From contig JAICJV010000025.1 of the NCBI GenBank assembly GCA_025928265.1, positions 1 to 33,827 on the forward strand: a stretch of 33,827 nucleotides of DNA, read 5' to 3'. Position 1 is the stretch's first letter. Each line of letters opens with the position of its first letter. Source of the stretch: Thermoleophilaceae bacterium. Lineage in GTDB: Bacteria; Actinomycetota; Thermoleophilia; Solirubrobacterales; Thermoleophilaceae. This document shows, piece after piece, positions 22,838 through 30,292 of the stretch. The notes below the pieces were generated by a model. It was given only the letters and a program-made list of their open reading frames with translations. It did no database searches and was not told the DNA's origin. The position numbers and the translations under genes were made by a program.

Positions 22838-24810
22838 CCGACCAGGCTCGCGACGAATGGTGAGACGGGCGTGAGACGGCCGTAGCGCTCGAGCGCGCGG
22901 GCGCGGCCGCGGCAGTCGTAGAGCCGCGTGCCGCGGAAGTGGAGCGGGTGCATGTAAGCGCGCGCCGGGATGCGCCTGCAGGTGGCCGCCACCGCCCGGA
23001 GCACGGGCTTCGCCCCCACGCGATGACCCGCCACGTCGTGCAGGTGGCCGTTGAAGAGCACCCAGCGGACCGTGTTCGCGCGGACGATGTCCGCGAACCA
23101 GCGCACGGTCGGTTCGCTCTCCTGGCCCGAGTAGCCGCCGAGGCCGGCGATCCGCGCGCCGGAGGCGATGATCGCGGGTTCGGCCTCCTTCTGGCTGCGC
23201 ACGCCGAGCGTCCCGCCGCCGTGGTGGCGGATGTAGCGCAGCACCTGGGCGATCTCCACCTGGTCGAGCTGCGCCCGCACGCGCGCGCTCTTGTGGTGAC
23301 GGCGATGGTGGTGGCGCGCCCGGGTCCCCGGGCTCGGGATCGAGTCGGCGCCCCGCGGTCCGCCCGCGGGGAAGCCGCTGCTTGTCGGGTAGCCGAGCGT
23401 CTGCACAGCCCACGCCGCGGGGGCCGCGAGCAGTCCGGCGAGCGCGGCGGCCAGCGCCGCGGCGCGTATTCGGCGATGGCCGAGTGCCACAACGATGACG
23501 GCGAGAACCAGCCCGCCGACGATCAGCGCGGGCCCGGCCCAGCCGATCTGCTGGGGGTTGTTGTGGATCACGATCGCCTCACCCACCGCGCCGGCGAGCA
23601 CCGCGAGCACGGCCGGTGATCGGTCGCGCGCGGACAGCGCCAGCGCCGCGGCCGCGCCCACCAGCGCGGCGGTGAACGGCGCGAGCAGCGACACGTAGTA
23701 GGGGTGGAAGATCCCGCTCGCCACGCTGAACACGACGGCGGCCGCGGCGAAGGCGCCGCCGACCGCGAGGAGCCAGCCGGTGCGCGGATCGCCGCGGCGC
23801 AGGCGCGTGGCCACGAGCAAGCCGATCCCGCTCACCACCGCGAGCGGGACCAGCCAGCCCGCCTGCCCGCCGAGGCTCGTGTCGAGCAGGCGAAGCGGTC
23901 CCGGCGCGCCGCCGAAGAGGCCACCCCCGCCCTGCGGGGCCGGTATCGAGCTCGGTCCGCCGACCTGGCCGGCAAGGCGGCCGACGCCGTTGTAGCCGGC
24001 GATCAGCGACAGGACGCTGTTGTTGCTGGTGCTGCCCAGCCACGGACGGCTGTTCGCCGGCGTGAGCATCACGACCAGCGGCCACGCGATCGCGACGGCG
24101 ACGCCCGCTGTTCCGGCGATACACAGCTGGCCGAGCGAGGCCAGGCGCCCACGCGGCGCGACCCAGAGCCAGGCCACCACGATCCCCGGCACAACCACCA
24201 GCGCGATGGCGAATTTCGTCTCGAAACCCAACCCCACGCAGACCGCCGACAGGACGATCCATCCCGTCCCGCCGCGCTCCAGCCCGCGGACCAGGAACCA
24301 CAGCGCCGCGACGCAGCAGAGCGCGACCAGCGCGTCCGGGTTGTTGTCGCGCGAGATCGCGACCGTCATCGGGGTGAGCGCCAGCGCCAGCCCGGCCACG
24401 AAGCCGGCCATGCGGCCGAACCGCCGGCGCACGAGGTCGTAGGTGAGCGCGACCGCCGCCACGCCCATGATCGCCTGCGGCACGAGCACGCTGAGTGGGT
24501 GGAAGCCGAACGCCTTCACCGCCAGCGTCTGGATCCAGAGCGCGAGCGGCGGCTTGTCGGTGGTCATCACGCCACTCGGGTCGAGCGAGTTGAAGAGGAA
24601 GTTGTGCCGGCTCATGCTCATCGACCGGACGGCCGCCGAGTAGAACGGGTTCGCCCAGCCGTTCTGGCTGAGGCGCCACAGGTCGAGCGCCGCGGCCAGG
24701 GCCATCACCGCGAGCAGTTCGAGATGCATCGCTGACACAGTGCGGCGCGCCGCGCGTGTGCGGTCGCCGAAGCGCGGCTTAGCGGGGACTGCCAGGCCGG
24801 TCACGCCCAC
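22834..24810 (-). CDS. GT-C membrane glycosyltransferase (ArnT/PMT-like, GT83/GT39 type)
   Basis: A 658-residue polytopic membrane enzyme. The first extracytoplasmic loop contains NGWANPFYSAAVRSM and is followed by MTTDKPPLALWIQTLAVKAF, a signature of ArnT-like transferases. RDNNPDALVALCC and FEHTKF-like GFETKFAIALVVV further support the family. About 11-12 hydrophobic segments extend to residue ~470; a His/Arg-rich linker (HHHRRHHK) leads to a soluble C-terminal domain of ~170 residues. It probably transfers a sugar from a polyprenyl-phosphate donor to a lipid, glycan or protein outside the membrane, with the GT2-GtrA protein making the donor. GTG 24810 begins the long form; ATG 24729 is a good alternative. 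Divergent from the response regulator. Confidence 0.88.
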   Translation of the reverse strand: MGVTGLAVPAKPRFGDRTRAARRTVSAMHLELLAVMALAAALDLWRLSQNGWANPFYSAAVRSMSMSRHNFLFNSLDPSGVMTTDKPPLALWIQTLAVKAFGFHPLSVLVPQAIMGVAAVALTYDLVRRRFGRMAGFVAGLALALTPMTVAISRDNNPDALVALCCVAALWFLVRGLERGGTGWIVLSAVCVGLGFETKFAIALVVVPGIVVAWLWVAPRGRLASLGQLCIAGTAGVAVAIAWPLVVMLTPANSRPWLGSTSNNSVLSLIAGYNGVGRLAGQVGGPSSIPAPQGGGGLFGGAPGPLRLLDTSLGGQAGWLVPLAVVSGIGLLVATRLRRGDPRTGWLLAVGGAFAAAAVVFSVASGIFHPYYVSLLAPFTAALVGAAAALALSARDRSPAVLAVLAGAVGEAIVIHNNPQQIGWAGPALIVGGLVLAVIVVALGHRRIRAAALAAALAGLLAAPAAWAVQTLGYPTSSGFPAGGPRGADSIPSPGTRARHHHRRHHKSARVRAQLDQVEIAQVLRYIRHHGGGTLGVRSQKEAEPAIIASGARIAGLGGYSGQESEPTVRWFADIVRANTVRWVLFNGHLHDVAGHRVGAKPVLRAVAATCRRIPARAYMHPLHFRGTRLYDCRGRARALERYGRLTPVSPFVASLVG

Positions 24811-24855
24811 GATCGTGGCGACCGCCGATGAGGTCAGCGTGAGAGCGCGCGGCCT

Positions 24856-24872
24856 TCATTTGTCGCTCATTT
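24856..24872 (+). promoter_or_regulatory. Direct repeats spaced 11 bp, candidate OmpR/PhoP-type response-regulator site
   Basis: TCATTT occurs at 24856-24861 and 24867-24872, 11 bp start to start, as in the tandem sites bound by OmpR/PhoB-type regulators. The flanks (TTCATTTG and CTCATTTC) resemble the TCAYYY core of streptomycete PHO boxes. It lies 21 bases upstream of the response regulator gene and in the shared promoter region with the divergent GT-C gene. Short motif; chance occurrence is possible. Confidence 0.4.
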
Positions 24873-24892
24873 CGCAGCGCGAACATCGACGT

Positions 24893-25594
24893 ATGCGAGT
24901 GCTCGTGGTCGAGGACGAGGTCAAGCTCGCCTCGCTGATCCGCAAGGCGCTGAAGGAGGACGGCCTGCTCGCGGACGTCGCGATCAGGGGCGAGGACGCG
25001 CTGTGGATGGCGACCTCCAGTCCCTACGACGTGGTCGTCCTCGACGTGAACCTGCCGGGCATCGACGGCTTCGAGACGTGCCGGCGCCTCCGTGCCCAGG
25101 GCGTCCGCACGCCGATCCTCATGCTCACCGCCCGCGACGCCGTCGAGGACCGGATCACCGGCCTCGACACCGGCGCGGACGACTACATGCTCAAGCCGTT
25201 CGACTTCGGCGAGCTGTTCGCGCGGATCCGGGCGCTTTCGCGCCGCGGGCCGGTCGAGCGGGGCACTGTCATCGAGGTCGGCGACTTGACGCTCGACACC
25301 GGCAGCCATGTGGTGTCCCGCGGCAACGTGGACATCCCGCTGTCGGTGAAGGAGCTGCAGTTGCTCGAGGTGTTCATGCGGCACCCGGGCCGCGTGCTGT
25401 CGCGCTACGACCTGCTCGAGCACGCGTGGGACGGCGGTTACGAGAACCGCTCGAACGTGGTCGACGTCTACGTGCGCTACCTGCGCGAGAAGATCGACCG
25501 GCCGTTCGGCGTGGAGAGCATCGAGACGGTGCGCGGCGCCGGCTACCGGCTGCGGCCGGTGGCAAGTGCGATCAAGAGCAACGGGCGCGCGTAG
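24893..25594 (+). CDS. OmpR-family response regulator
   Basis: A 233-residue two-domain regulator. The receiver domain has the acidic pocket (VEDE, residues 6-9), phospho-acceptor Asp51 in VVVLDVNLPG, Thr79 in MLTARD and Lys101 in MLKPF. The C-terminal winged helix has LSVKELQLLEVFMRHPGRVL, SNVVDVYVRYLREKI and VRGAGYRLR. ATG 24893 gives the canonical MRVLVVEDE start but has no obvious Shine-Dalgarno. The only histidine kinase in the window lies at 26459-27832 on the opposite strand, which is unusual since such pairs are normally in one operon. The last 52 bases overlap the convergent AbiEi/DUF559-like gene. Confidence 0.95.
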   Translation: MRVLVVEDEVKLASLIRKALKEDGLLADVAIRGEDALWMATSSPYDVVVLDVNLPGIDGFETCRRLRAQGVRTPILMLTARDAVEDRITGLDTGADDYMLKPFDFGELFARIRALSRRGPVERGTVIEVGDLTLDTGSHVVSRGNVDIPLSVKELQLLEVFMRHPGRVLSRYDLLEHAWDGGYENRSNVVDVYVRYLREKIDRPFGVESIETVRGAGYRLRPVASAIKSNGRA

Positions 25595-26406
25595 ACGTCG
25601 TCGCTGCTGATGCGCTCGACCGTGAACCCGGCCTCCTCCCAGATGGCCTGCTTGCGGGCATCCTCGGCGCTGATCTGGTGGAACTGCGGACCGTCGATCT
25701 CGACGATCCGCCTGTCCTCTAGCCAGGTGAGGTCGGCCTCCTCGCCTGCGAACTTCTCGTTCACGCGCGGTGCCTCGGCGCCGGCGTCGTGGAGGATTTC
25801 GAGGGCCTTCGCCTCCGCGTTCGAGCGGCAGCGGCTGTAGGGCAGGCCGGAGTAGCGGTCGTTCAACTCGGCGAGCCGCTTCGTTCCCCGGCGGCCGCGG
25901 TGCTTCTCCAGGCTCACCGCGAGCGAGTAGGGGGTGATGAGCTTCAGCCTCCTTGCTTCTCTGAGCGGGCGGGCGGGATCCGCATGGGCGGCGAGGTCGA
26001 TCAGCGTGCGCTCCGGACTGGTGATCGGGATGCCGTTGAAGGTCCCGACGTCGCCGTCGAGCGTGGTCGAGTAGCGGACGAGCACGCCCTCGCTCCGGTT
26101 ACACCCGCGATTCCCATGCCTCACGATCGTCTCGTAGCCGGCATCGAACGTCCAGATCTCGTAGTGCGCCCCGGCGCTGAAACGGCACAGGAAGGAGTCC
26201 GGAGCCGTGAGCGTCGCGGCCATCCGCCGCTGCTCGACCGTGAGCGGCGACTGCGTCAACGCATAAACGCCCGAGTGGAGTCGGCGCCAATGCTGATCGC
26301 GCGCATGCTGCTCGACCATCGCGACGGTCCACCCGGCGCGACACAACTGCCATGCCGCGACCAAATCCCGCTGCCGCACCAGCAGCTTCACCAATCGAAC
26401 GTCCAT
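25543..26406 (-). CDS. AbiEi-like winged helix fused to DUF559/Vsr-type nuclease domain
   Basis: A 287-residue protein. The N-terminal half (QRDLVAAWQLCRAGWTVAMV, RDQHWRRLHSGVYALTQSPL, ITSPERTLIDLA) resembles the winged-helix domain of AbiEi antitoxins. The C-terminal half (EAKALEIL, EADLTWLEDRRIVEIDG, HQISAEDARKQAIWEEAGF) fits the DUF559/Vsr-like PD-(D/E)xK fold, with candidate catalytic Glu-Asp-ExD residues. No partner toxin is adjacent, so it may be a solitary regulator or nuclease; function in the family is unknown. The ATG at 26406 with GGAG upstream lies inside a 21-bp-arm hairpin. The gene sits between a response regulator and a histidine kinase and overlaps the former by 52 bases, which could reflect insertion. 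Confidence 0.72.
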   Translation of the reverse strand: MDVRLVKLLVRQRDLVAAWQLCRAGWTVAMVEQHARDQHWRRLHSGVYALTQSPLTVEQRRMAATLTAPDSFLCRFSAGAHYEIWTFDAGYETIVRHGNRGCNRSEGVLVRYSTTLDGDVGTFNGIPITSPERTLIDLAAHADPARPLREARRLKLITPYSLAVSLEKHRGRRGTKRLAELNDRYSGLPYSRCRSNAEAKALEILHDAGAEAPRVNEKFAGEEADLTWLEDRRIVEIDGPQFHQISAEDARKQAIWEEAGFTVERISSDDVYARPLLLIALATGRSR

Positions 26407-26441
26407 TTCTCCAGCACTAATGCTGGAAAAATGGACGTTCG
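26396..26441 (-). promoter_or_regulatory. Long hairpin/palindrome over the start of the AbiEi/DUF559-like gene
   Basis: The arms 26396-26416 and 26421-26441 are 21 bases each, pair with one mismatch, and enclose a 4-base loop. On the minus strand the 3' arm contains the GGAG Shine-Dalgarno and the ATG (26406-26404), so the mRNA start region would be sequestered. As DNA, the palindrome could be an operator for the winged-helix protein it precedes; AbiEi antitoxins are known to bind inverted repeats in their promoters. No T-tract follows, so terminator function for the histidine kinase gene is less likely. Confidence 0.75.
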
Positions 26442-26458
26442 CCCCCCCGGGGCGCGAT

Positions 26459-27832
26459 TTAGGGGCGCGGGAGGCCGATCCAGGCGTCGGCGCCGCCGCC
26501 CGGGCGGTTGCGCACGCCCGCGCGGCCGCCGTGCGCCCGCGCGACCGCATCCACGATCGACAGGCCGAGCCCGCTGCCCGACCCGCCGGCACGCGCCTCG
26601 CTGCCGCGGCCGAAGCGCTCGAAGGCGTGGCCGACGATGTCGTCGGAAAAGCCGCGGCCCTCGTCGGACACGTGCAGCTCCACGAGGTCGCCGTCGGCAT
26701 GTGCGCTCAGCTCGACCCTCCCGTCGCCGTAGCGCAACGCGTTGGTGACGAGGTTGTCGAGCGCCTGCGCGGCGCGATCGCGGTCGGCGAGCACGCTCGC
26801 GGCGCCGCCGTCGCCGTCCACCATGATCTCCCGCCCGCGCTCGCGAGCGGCAGCACCGGCCCGGGTGGCAGCGTCCTCGAGCAGCACGTGCGTCCGCACC
26901 GGCTGCGCGTGGAGCGGGAGGCGGCCCTGGTCGGCGCGGGCGAGCACGAGCAGGTCGTCGGCCAGCCGCGTCATCCGCTCCGCCTCCTCCGCCGCCGATT
27001 CGAGCGCCGCACGCAGCTCGTCGGGGTCGCGCTCTCCGCGCAGCGCGAGGTCGACCTCCGCCCGCAGTGTCGTGAGCGGCGTGCGCAGCTCGTGGCTCGC
27101 GTCGCTCACGAGCCGCCGCTCGCGCGCGACCGCCGCCTCGACGCGATCGAGCAGGTCGTTGAGCGTGCGGCCGAGCGCCTCGATCTCGTCGCGAGTCTGG
27201 GGGACCGGGAGGCGGTCTGACAGCTGGCTCTCGGTGATCTGCGCCGCGCGCCCGCGCATCCGGTCGACCGGCCTGAGCGCCGCACCGGCCAGCTCGTACC
27301 CCGCGAGGCTGGCGAGCAGGAGGGCGAGCGGGCCCGCGATGCCGAGCCGCGTCCGCAGCCGCGCGAGCTCGTCGTCGCGCTGCTCGAGCGACTGCGCCAC
27401 CGCCACCGCCTCGTCGTCGCCGCGACGCGCGGGCACCGCCCGCACGCGCAGGTTGCTCGACGCCACCGTGCGGCGCTTGATTCGCACGTCGCCGTGCGCG
27501 GCCGCCCGCGCCTGCTCCACGGTGAGCAGCCGGATGCCGGCCGCCGCGTCGGTCGTCGCCAGGATGCGGCCGTTCGACGCGTACACCTGCGCGAGCCGCT
27601 GGCCGCTCACATGGACCGCATCCGAGCCACGGCCCGCGACGAGTGCCGCGACGTCGATGGCCTGGGCGTCGAGCGAGCTGTCGATGTCGGCGTCGAGGTC
27701 GTGCGAGAACTGCGTATAGAGCACGACCCCGGCAATGGCGAGGACGATGGCCATGACCGCGATGAACGCGGTCGTGAGGCGCGCGCGGATCGGTAGCCGC
27801 GCGAAGCGCGTCAGCCCACGCCGACCGGACAT
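26459..27832 (-). CDS. Sensor histidine kinase
   Basis: A 457-residue membrane kinase. TM1 lies at about 20-40 and TM2 at about 163-182, enclosing a ~120-residue extracytoplasmic sensor with no recognised fold. A HAMP-like linker follows (LAGAALRPVDRMRGRAAQIT). The dimerisation/phosphoacceptor motif is SDASHELRTPL with His247. The ATPase domain shows the N box DNLVTNALRYGDG (Asn364), SDEGRGF (389-395) and SGSGLGLSI. It probably phosphorylates the response regulator at 24893, although that gene faces it from the other strand. ATG 27832 starts 12 bases after the small membrane protein gene, suggesting co-transcription. Confidence 0.93.
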   Translation of the reverse strand: MSGRRGLTRFARLPIRARLTTAFIAVMAIVLAIAGVVLYTQFSHDLDADIDSSLDAQAIDVAALVAGRGSDAVHVSGQRLAQVYASNGRILATTDAAAGIRLLTVEQARAAAHGDVRIKRRTVASSNLRVRAVPARRGDDEAVAVAQSLEQRDDELARLRTRLGIAGPLALLLASLAGYELAGAALRPVDRMRGRAAQITESQLSDRLPVPQTRDEIEALGRTLNDLLDRVEAAVARERRLVSDASHELRTPLTTLRAEVDLALRGERDPDELRAALESAAEEAERMTRLADDLLVLARADQGRLPLHAQPVRTHVLLEDAATRAGAAARERGREIMVDGDGGAASVLADRDRAAQALDNLVTNALRYGDGRVELSAHADGDLVELHVSDEGRGFSDDIVGHAFERFGRGSEARAGGSGSGLGLSIVDAVARAHGGRAGVRNRPGGGADAWIGLPRP

Positions 27833-27844
27833 GTCGGTCCCACG

Positions 27845-28060
27845 CTACAACCGCCGGCGCCTCGCGGCCGGGTCCGAAGCCATCCGGATCGTCATGCGCG
27901 CGAGGATCGCGAGCGACACGACGAGAACAACGCCGTCGGCGAGGTCGAGCGCGCCGTCGCGCACCGTGGCCAGCACGGCGGCGGTGGCCGCGACCAGCGC
28001 CGCGACCGCGAGCATCTTGTGAGAGTCGCCCATCCCGCAGGCAGGGTGCCAAGCGGGCAT
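27845..28060 (-). CDS. Small two-TM membrane protein upstream of the histidine kinase
   Basis: A 71-residue hypothetical protein with two hydrophobic stretches (MLAVAALVAATAAVLATV and GVVLVVSLAILARM) and a basic C-terminus (RRRRL), which predicts a small inner-membrane protein. It ends 12 bases before the histidine kinase start and so is probably in the same transcript; a role as accessory to the sensor is inference from position only. Start is uncertain: ATG 28060, or ATG 28033 (MGDSHK), which begins closer to the first hydrophobic segment. I do not recognise the family. Confidence 0.55.
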   Translation of the reverse strand: MPAWHPACGMGDSHKMLAVAALVAATAAVLATVRDGALDLADGVVLVVSLAILARMTIRMASDPAARRRRL

Positions 28061-28183
28061 TAGAGCCCCGTGAGAACCAACGACGAAACGTCGATCCCGG
28101 GGGCGCTCACCGAGACCTCCGGCGGCCCGACCACGGCTCGAAGCGGATAATGATGCGACTCGCCTCGACGATCCGCACGCAAG

Positions 28184-28927
28184 CTGACCACCAAAGCCTC
28201 ATTCAACGCCGACGAATGGACCGTGATCGCGACGGCGCCGACGCTCACCGCGATGTACGTGAGCGCAGCCGAGCGCGGCGGCGGGCTGAGCGAGAGCCTG
28301 GCGGCAGCGCGCGCGTACGCGACCGCGAGAGCGGAGACGAGCAGCGATCTGCTGCGTGACGTCCTGGCCAGCCCGCCGGCGATCGACCGCTCGGCAGGCA
28401 ATGAGCAGGCCGCGCAGGCGCTGCCGCGCCTCCGCGAGGCGATCCGCACCCTCGAGCGCCACACCGCCGACGACGAGGAGGTGAACCAGTACAAGCGCTT
28501 CGTCTACTCGGTGGCGGAGGCGGTCGCGCACGCTCACCGGGAGGGCGGCTTCCTGGGCATCGGCGGCGAGGAGGTGAGTGAGCGCGAGCAGGCCGCGCTC
28601 GACGAGATCGCCGCAATCTTCGACCAGCCGCGCACGGCCGACGTGGAAGTGCCGCTGCCGCGAACCACCTTCAGCGAGGACGAAGCACGCGAGGCCGGCT
28701 CGGCGATCGGCATCGACTGGGACTCCGCGCCGTTCGACGCCGAGCAGTTCCGCCGCGGGATGGAGGTCGAGCTCGAGCACGGCCGCCGCGATCCGGCGAC
28801 CAACGTCACCGACGACGACACGCTGAAGACCGCCAAGATCGCCCTCGCCCACCTCAACGAGCTGCCGGACTACTACGACCGGCTCGCGGTGATGGAGGGC
28901 GAGGAGCAGCAGCGCGCCAAGCCGTAG
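28184..28927 (+). CDS. DUF5661-containing protein
   Basis: A protein of about 247 residues. The C-terminal 65 residues (FDAEQFRRGMEVELEHGRRD, then PATNVTDDDTLKTAKIALAH and LNELPDYYDRL) match DUF5661, a short domain of unknown function. The N-terminal ~135 residues are helical (DEWTVIATAPTLTAMYVSAA; later KRFVYSVAEAVAHAHREGGF). The start is unclear: similar proteins begin about a dozen residues before the DEW motif, and the only candidate there is CTG 28184 (then TTKASFNADEW); the next is GTG 28223, which would remove the conserved DEW. An in-frame TGA at 28151 rules out a start further upstream. A GATAAT at 28146-28151 could be a -10 box. Confidence 0.72.
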   Translation: MTTKASFNADEWTVIATAPTLTAMYVSAAERGGGLSESLAAARAYATARAETSSDLLRDVLASPPAIDRSAGNEQAAQALPRLREAIRTLERHTADDEEVNQYKRFVYSVAEAVAHAHREGGFLGIGGEEVSEREQAALDEIAAIFDQPRTADVEVPLPRTTFSEDEAREAGSAIGIDWDSAPFDAEQFRRGMEVELEHGRRDPATNVTDDDTLKTAKIALAHLNELPDYYDRLAVMEGEEQQRAKP

Positions 28928-28929
28928 CC

Positions 28930-28945
28930 TCAGGACCGTTCCTGA
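28930..28945. promoter_or_regulatory. Short inverted repeat between DUF5661 and VOC genes
   Basis: TCAGGA (28930-28935) and TCCTGA (28940-28945) form 6-bp arms around CCGT, three bases after the DUF5661 stop and 47 bases before the VOC gene start. It may be an operator or a weak 3'-end hairpin. No T-tract follows. Confidence 0.3.
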
Positions 28946-28992
28946 CCTGATCGGGGCGTAGCGTGGGGGTCCCTGGCCCGAAAGGAGCTGCA

Positions 28993-29883
28993 ATGCCCGA
29001 ACGCGATGGCTACATCCCCGGCGTACCGTGCTGGGTCGACACCACCCAGCCCGACCCCGAGGCCGCGACCCGTTTCTACGGCGGGCTCTTCGGCTGGGAG
29101 TTCGAGGACGTGATGCCGCCCGACGCTCCCGGCAACTACTTCATGGCCCGCATCCGCGGCGGCGACGTGGCGGCGATCGGTCCCGTGCCGGAGGGCGCCC
29201 CGCCGATGGCGATGTGGAACACCTACATCCAGGTCGACAGCGCCGACGAGACCGCGTCGAAGGTGCGCGACGCCGGCGGGAACGTCCTGATGGAGCCGTT
29301 CGAGGTCATGGGCGCCGGCCGGATGGGCGTGTTCACCGATCCCGAGGGCGCGATGTTCTGCGTGTGGCAGCCGAAGGGGAACAAGGGCGCGCAGGTGGTG
29401 AACGAGCACGGCGCGCTGAACTTCAACACGCTGAACACGCGCGACGTGGACGGCGCCAAGCGCTTCTATGGGCCGGTGTTCGGCTGGGGCACGCTCGACC
29501 TCGGCGGCGGCGACGACATGTGGACGCTGAGCGCGTACGGCGACCACCTCGAGGAGAGGACGCCCGGCCTTCGCAAGAACATGGCCGGGATGGGCGCGCC
29601 CGAGGGCTTCGCCGACGTGGTCGCGGCCATCCAGCGCATCCCCGCCGACCAGGACGACACGCCCGCGCACTGGAGCGTGACGTTCGCCGTGGACGAGGCC
29701 GACGAGACGGCCGCGAAGGTCGAAGAGCTGGGCGGCAAGGTCGTGGTCGCGCCGTTCGACGCACCGTGGGTGCGGGCGACCGTGCTCGCCGATCCGGCGG
29801 GCGCCACGTTCATCGCCAGCAAGTTCGTCGCCGAGAACAAGGACATCGGCATGCCGGCCGGCTCAGCGGCCGAAGGCGGCTAA
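28993..29883 (+). CDS. Two-domain VOC (glyoxalase/bleomycin-resistance fold) protein
   Basis: A 296-residue protein with two vicinal-oxygen-chelate modules. Module 1 has PCWVDTTQPDPEAATRFYGG, LFGWEFEDV, WNTYIQVDSADET and VFTDPEGAMFCVWQPK; module 2 has LNFNTLNTRDVDGAKRFYGP, VFGWGTLDLG and VLADPAGATFIASKF. The arrangement resembles the actinobacterial CFP30B-type proteins, whose substrate is not established; a role in detoxifying aldehydes or electrophiles is possible. ATG 28993 has an AAAGGAG Shine-Dalgarno. A stand-alone gene with no functional partner evident. Confidence 0.88.
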   Translation: MPERDGYIPGVPCWVDTTQPDPEAATRFYGGLFGWEFEDVMPPDAPGNYFMARIRGGDVAAIGPVPEGAPPMAMWNTYIQVDSADETASKVRDAGGNVLMEPFEVMGAGRMGVFTDPEGAMFCVWQPKGNKGAQVVNEHGALNFNTLNTRDVDGAKRFYGPVFGWGTLDLGGGDDMWTLSAYGDHLEERTPGLRKNMAGMGAPEGFADVVAAIQRIPADQDDTPAHWSVTFAVDEADETAAKVEELGGKVVVAPFDAPWVRATVLADPAGATFIASKFVAENKDIGMPAGSAAEGG

Positions 29884-29947
29884 CGGCCCCCGAAATGCAT
29901 GTTTCTCCCAATGGATCCCGCACGCGCGCGCGGGCAACCTCCGCGGC

Positions 29948-30292
29948 ATGAAGATTCTCGACAAGCCCTCTCGGCGTGACTCGACCAACGAGCTGTACGA
30001 CCGTGCGTGTGATCTGCTGCTGGCAGCGGAGGGCGTCAGAACCGCGGCCGCGGAGCCCAGGTCCGCACCCGGGATCGCGGCCACGATCGGTTGCATCGAG
30101 TCTTCGCTCGAGGCGCTCGAGCACGCGACGGCCGCGATGCGACGCGAGGCCGACCGGCAGCTCGCCCGCCGCGGCGTCGACGTGCGCGGCGAGTTCTCCG
30201 CGCTCGTCGACGCGCTGGAGGATGCGCATCGCGCCGCCGACGAGCTGCGCGAGCGCACCGGGCCGATGCTTGCTCGGCTCACGCTGATCTGA
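29948..30292 (+). CDS. Small helical protein of unknown function
   Basis: A 114-residue hypothetical protein, predicted almost entirely helical ([60 protein letters not shown]). No signal peptide, membrane segment or cysteine cluster. I do not recognise a family. Its last 14 bases overlap the 3' end of hutI on the other strand. No clear Shine-Dalgarno precedes ATG 29948; a GC-rich hairpin (CCCGC and GCGGG) lies about 20 bases upstream. Confidence 0.6.
   Translation: MKILDKPSRRDSTNELYDRACDLLLAAEGVRTAAAEPRSAPGIAATIGCIESSLEALEHATAAMRREADRQLARRGVDVRGEFSALVDALEDAHRAADELRERTGPMLARLTLI

Noticed and set aside
24868-24875. CATTTCGC near the response regulator, a possible third repeat copy
   Set aside because: Only eight bases match and the rest of the element is absent.
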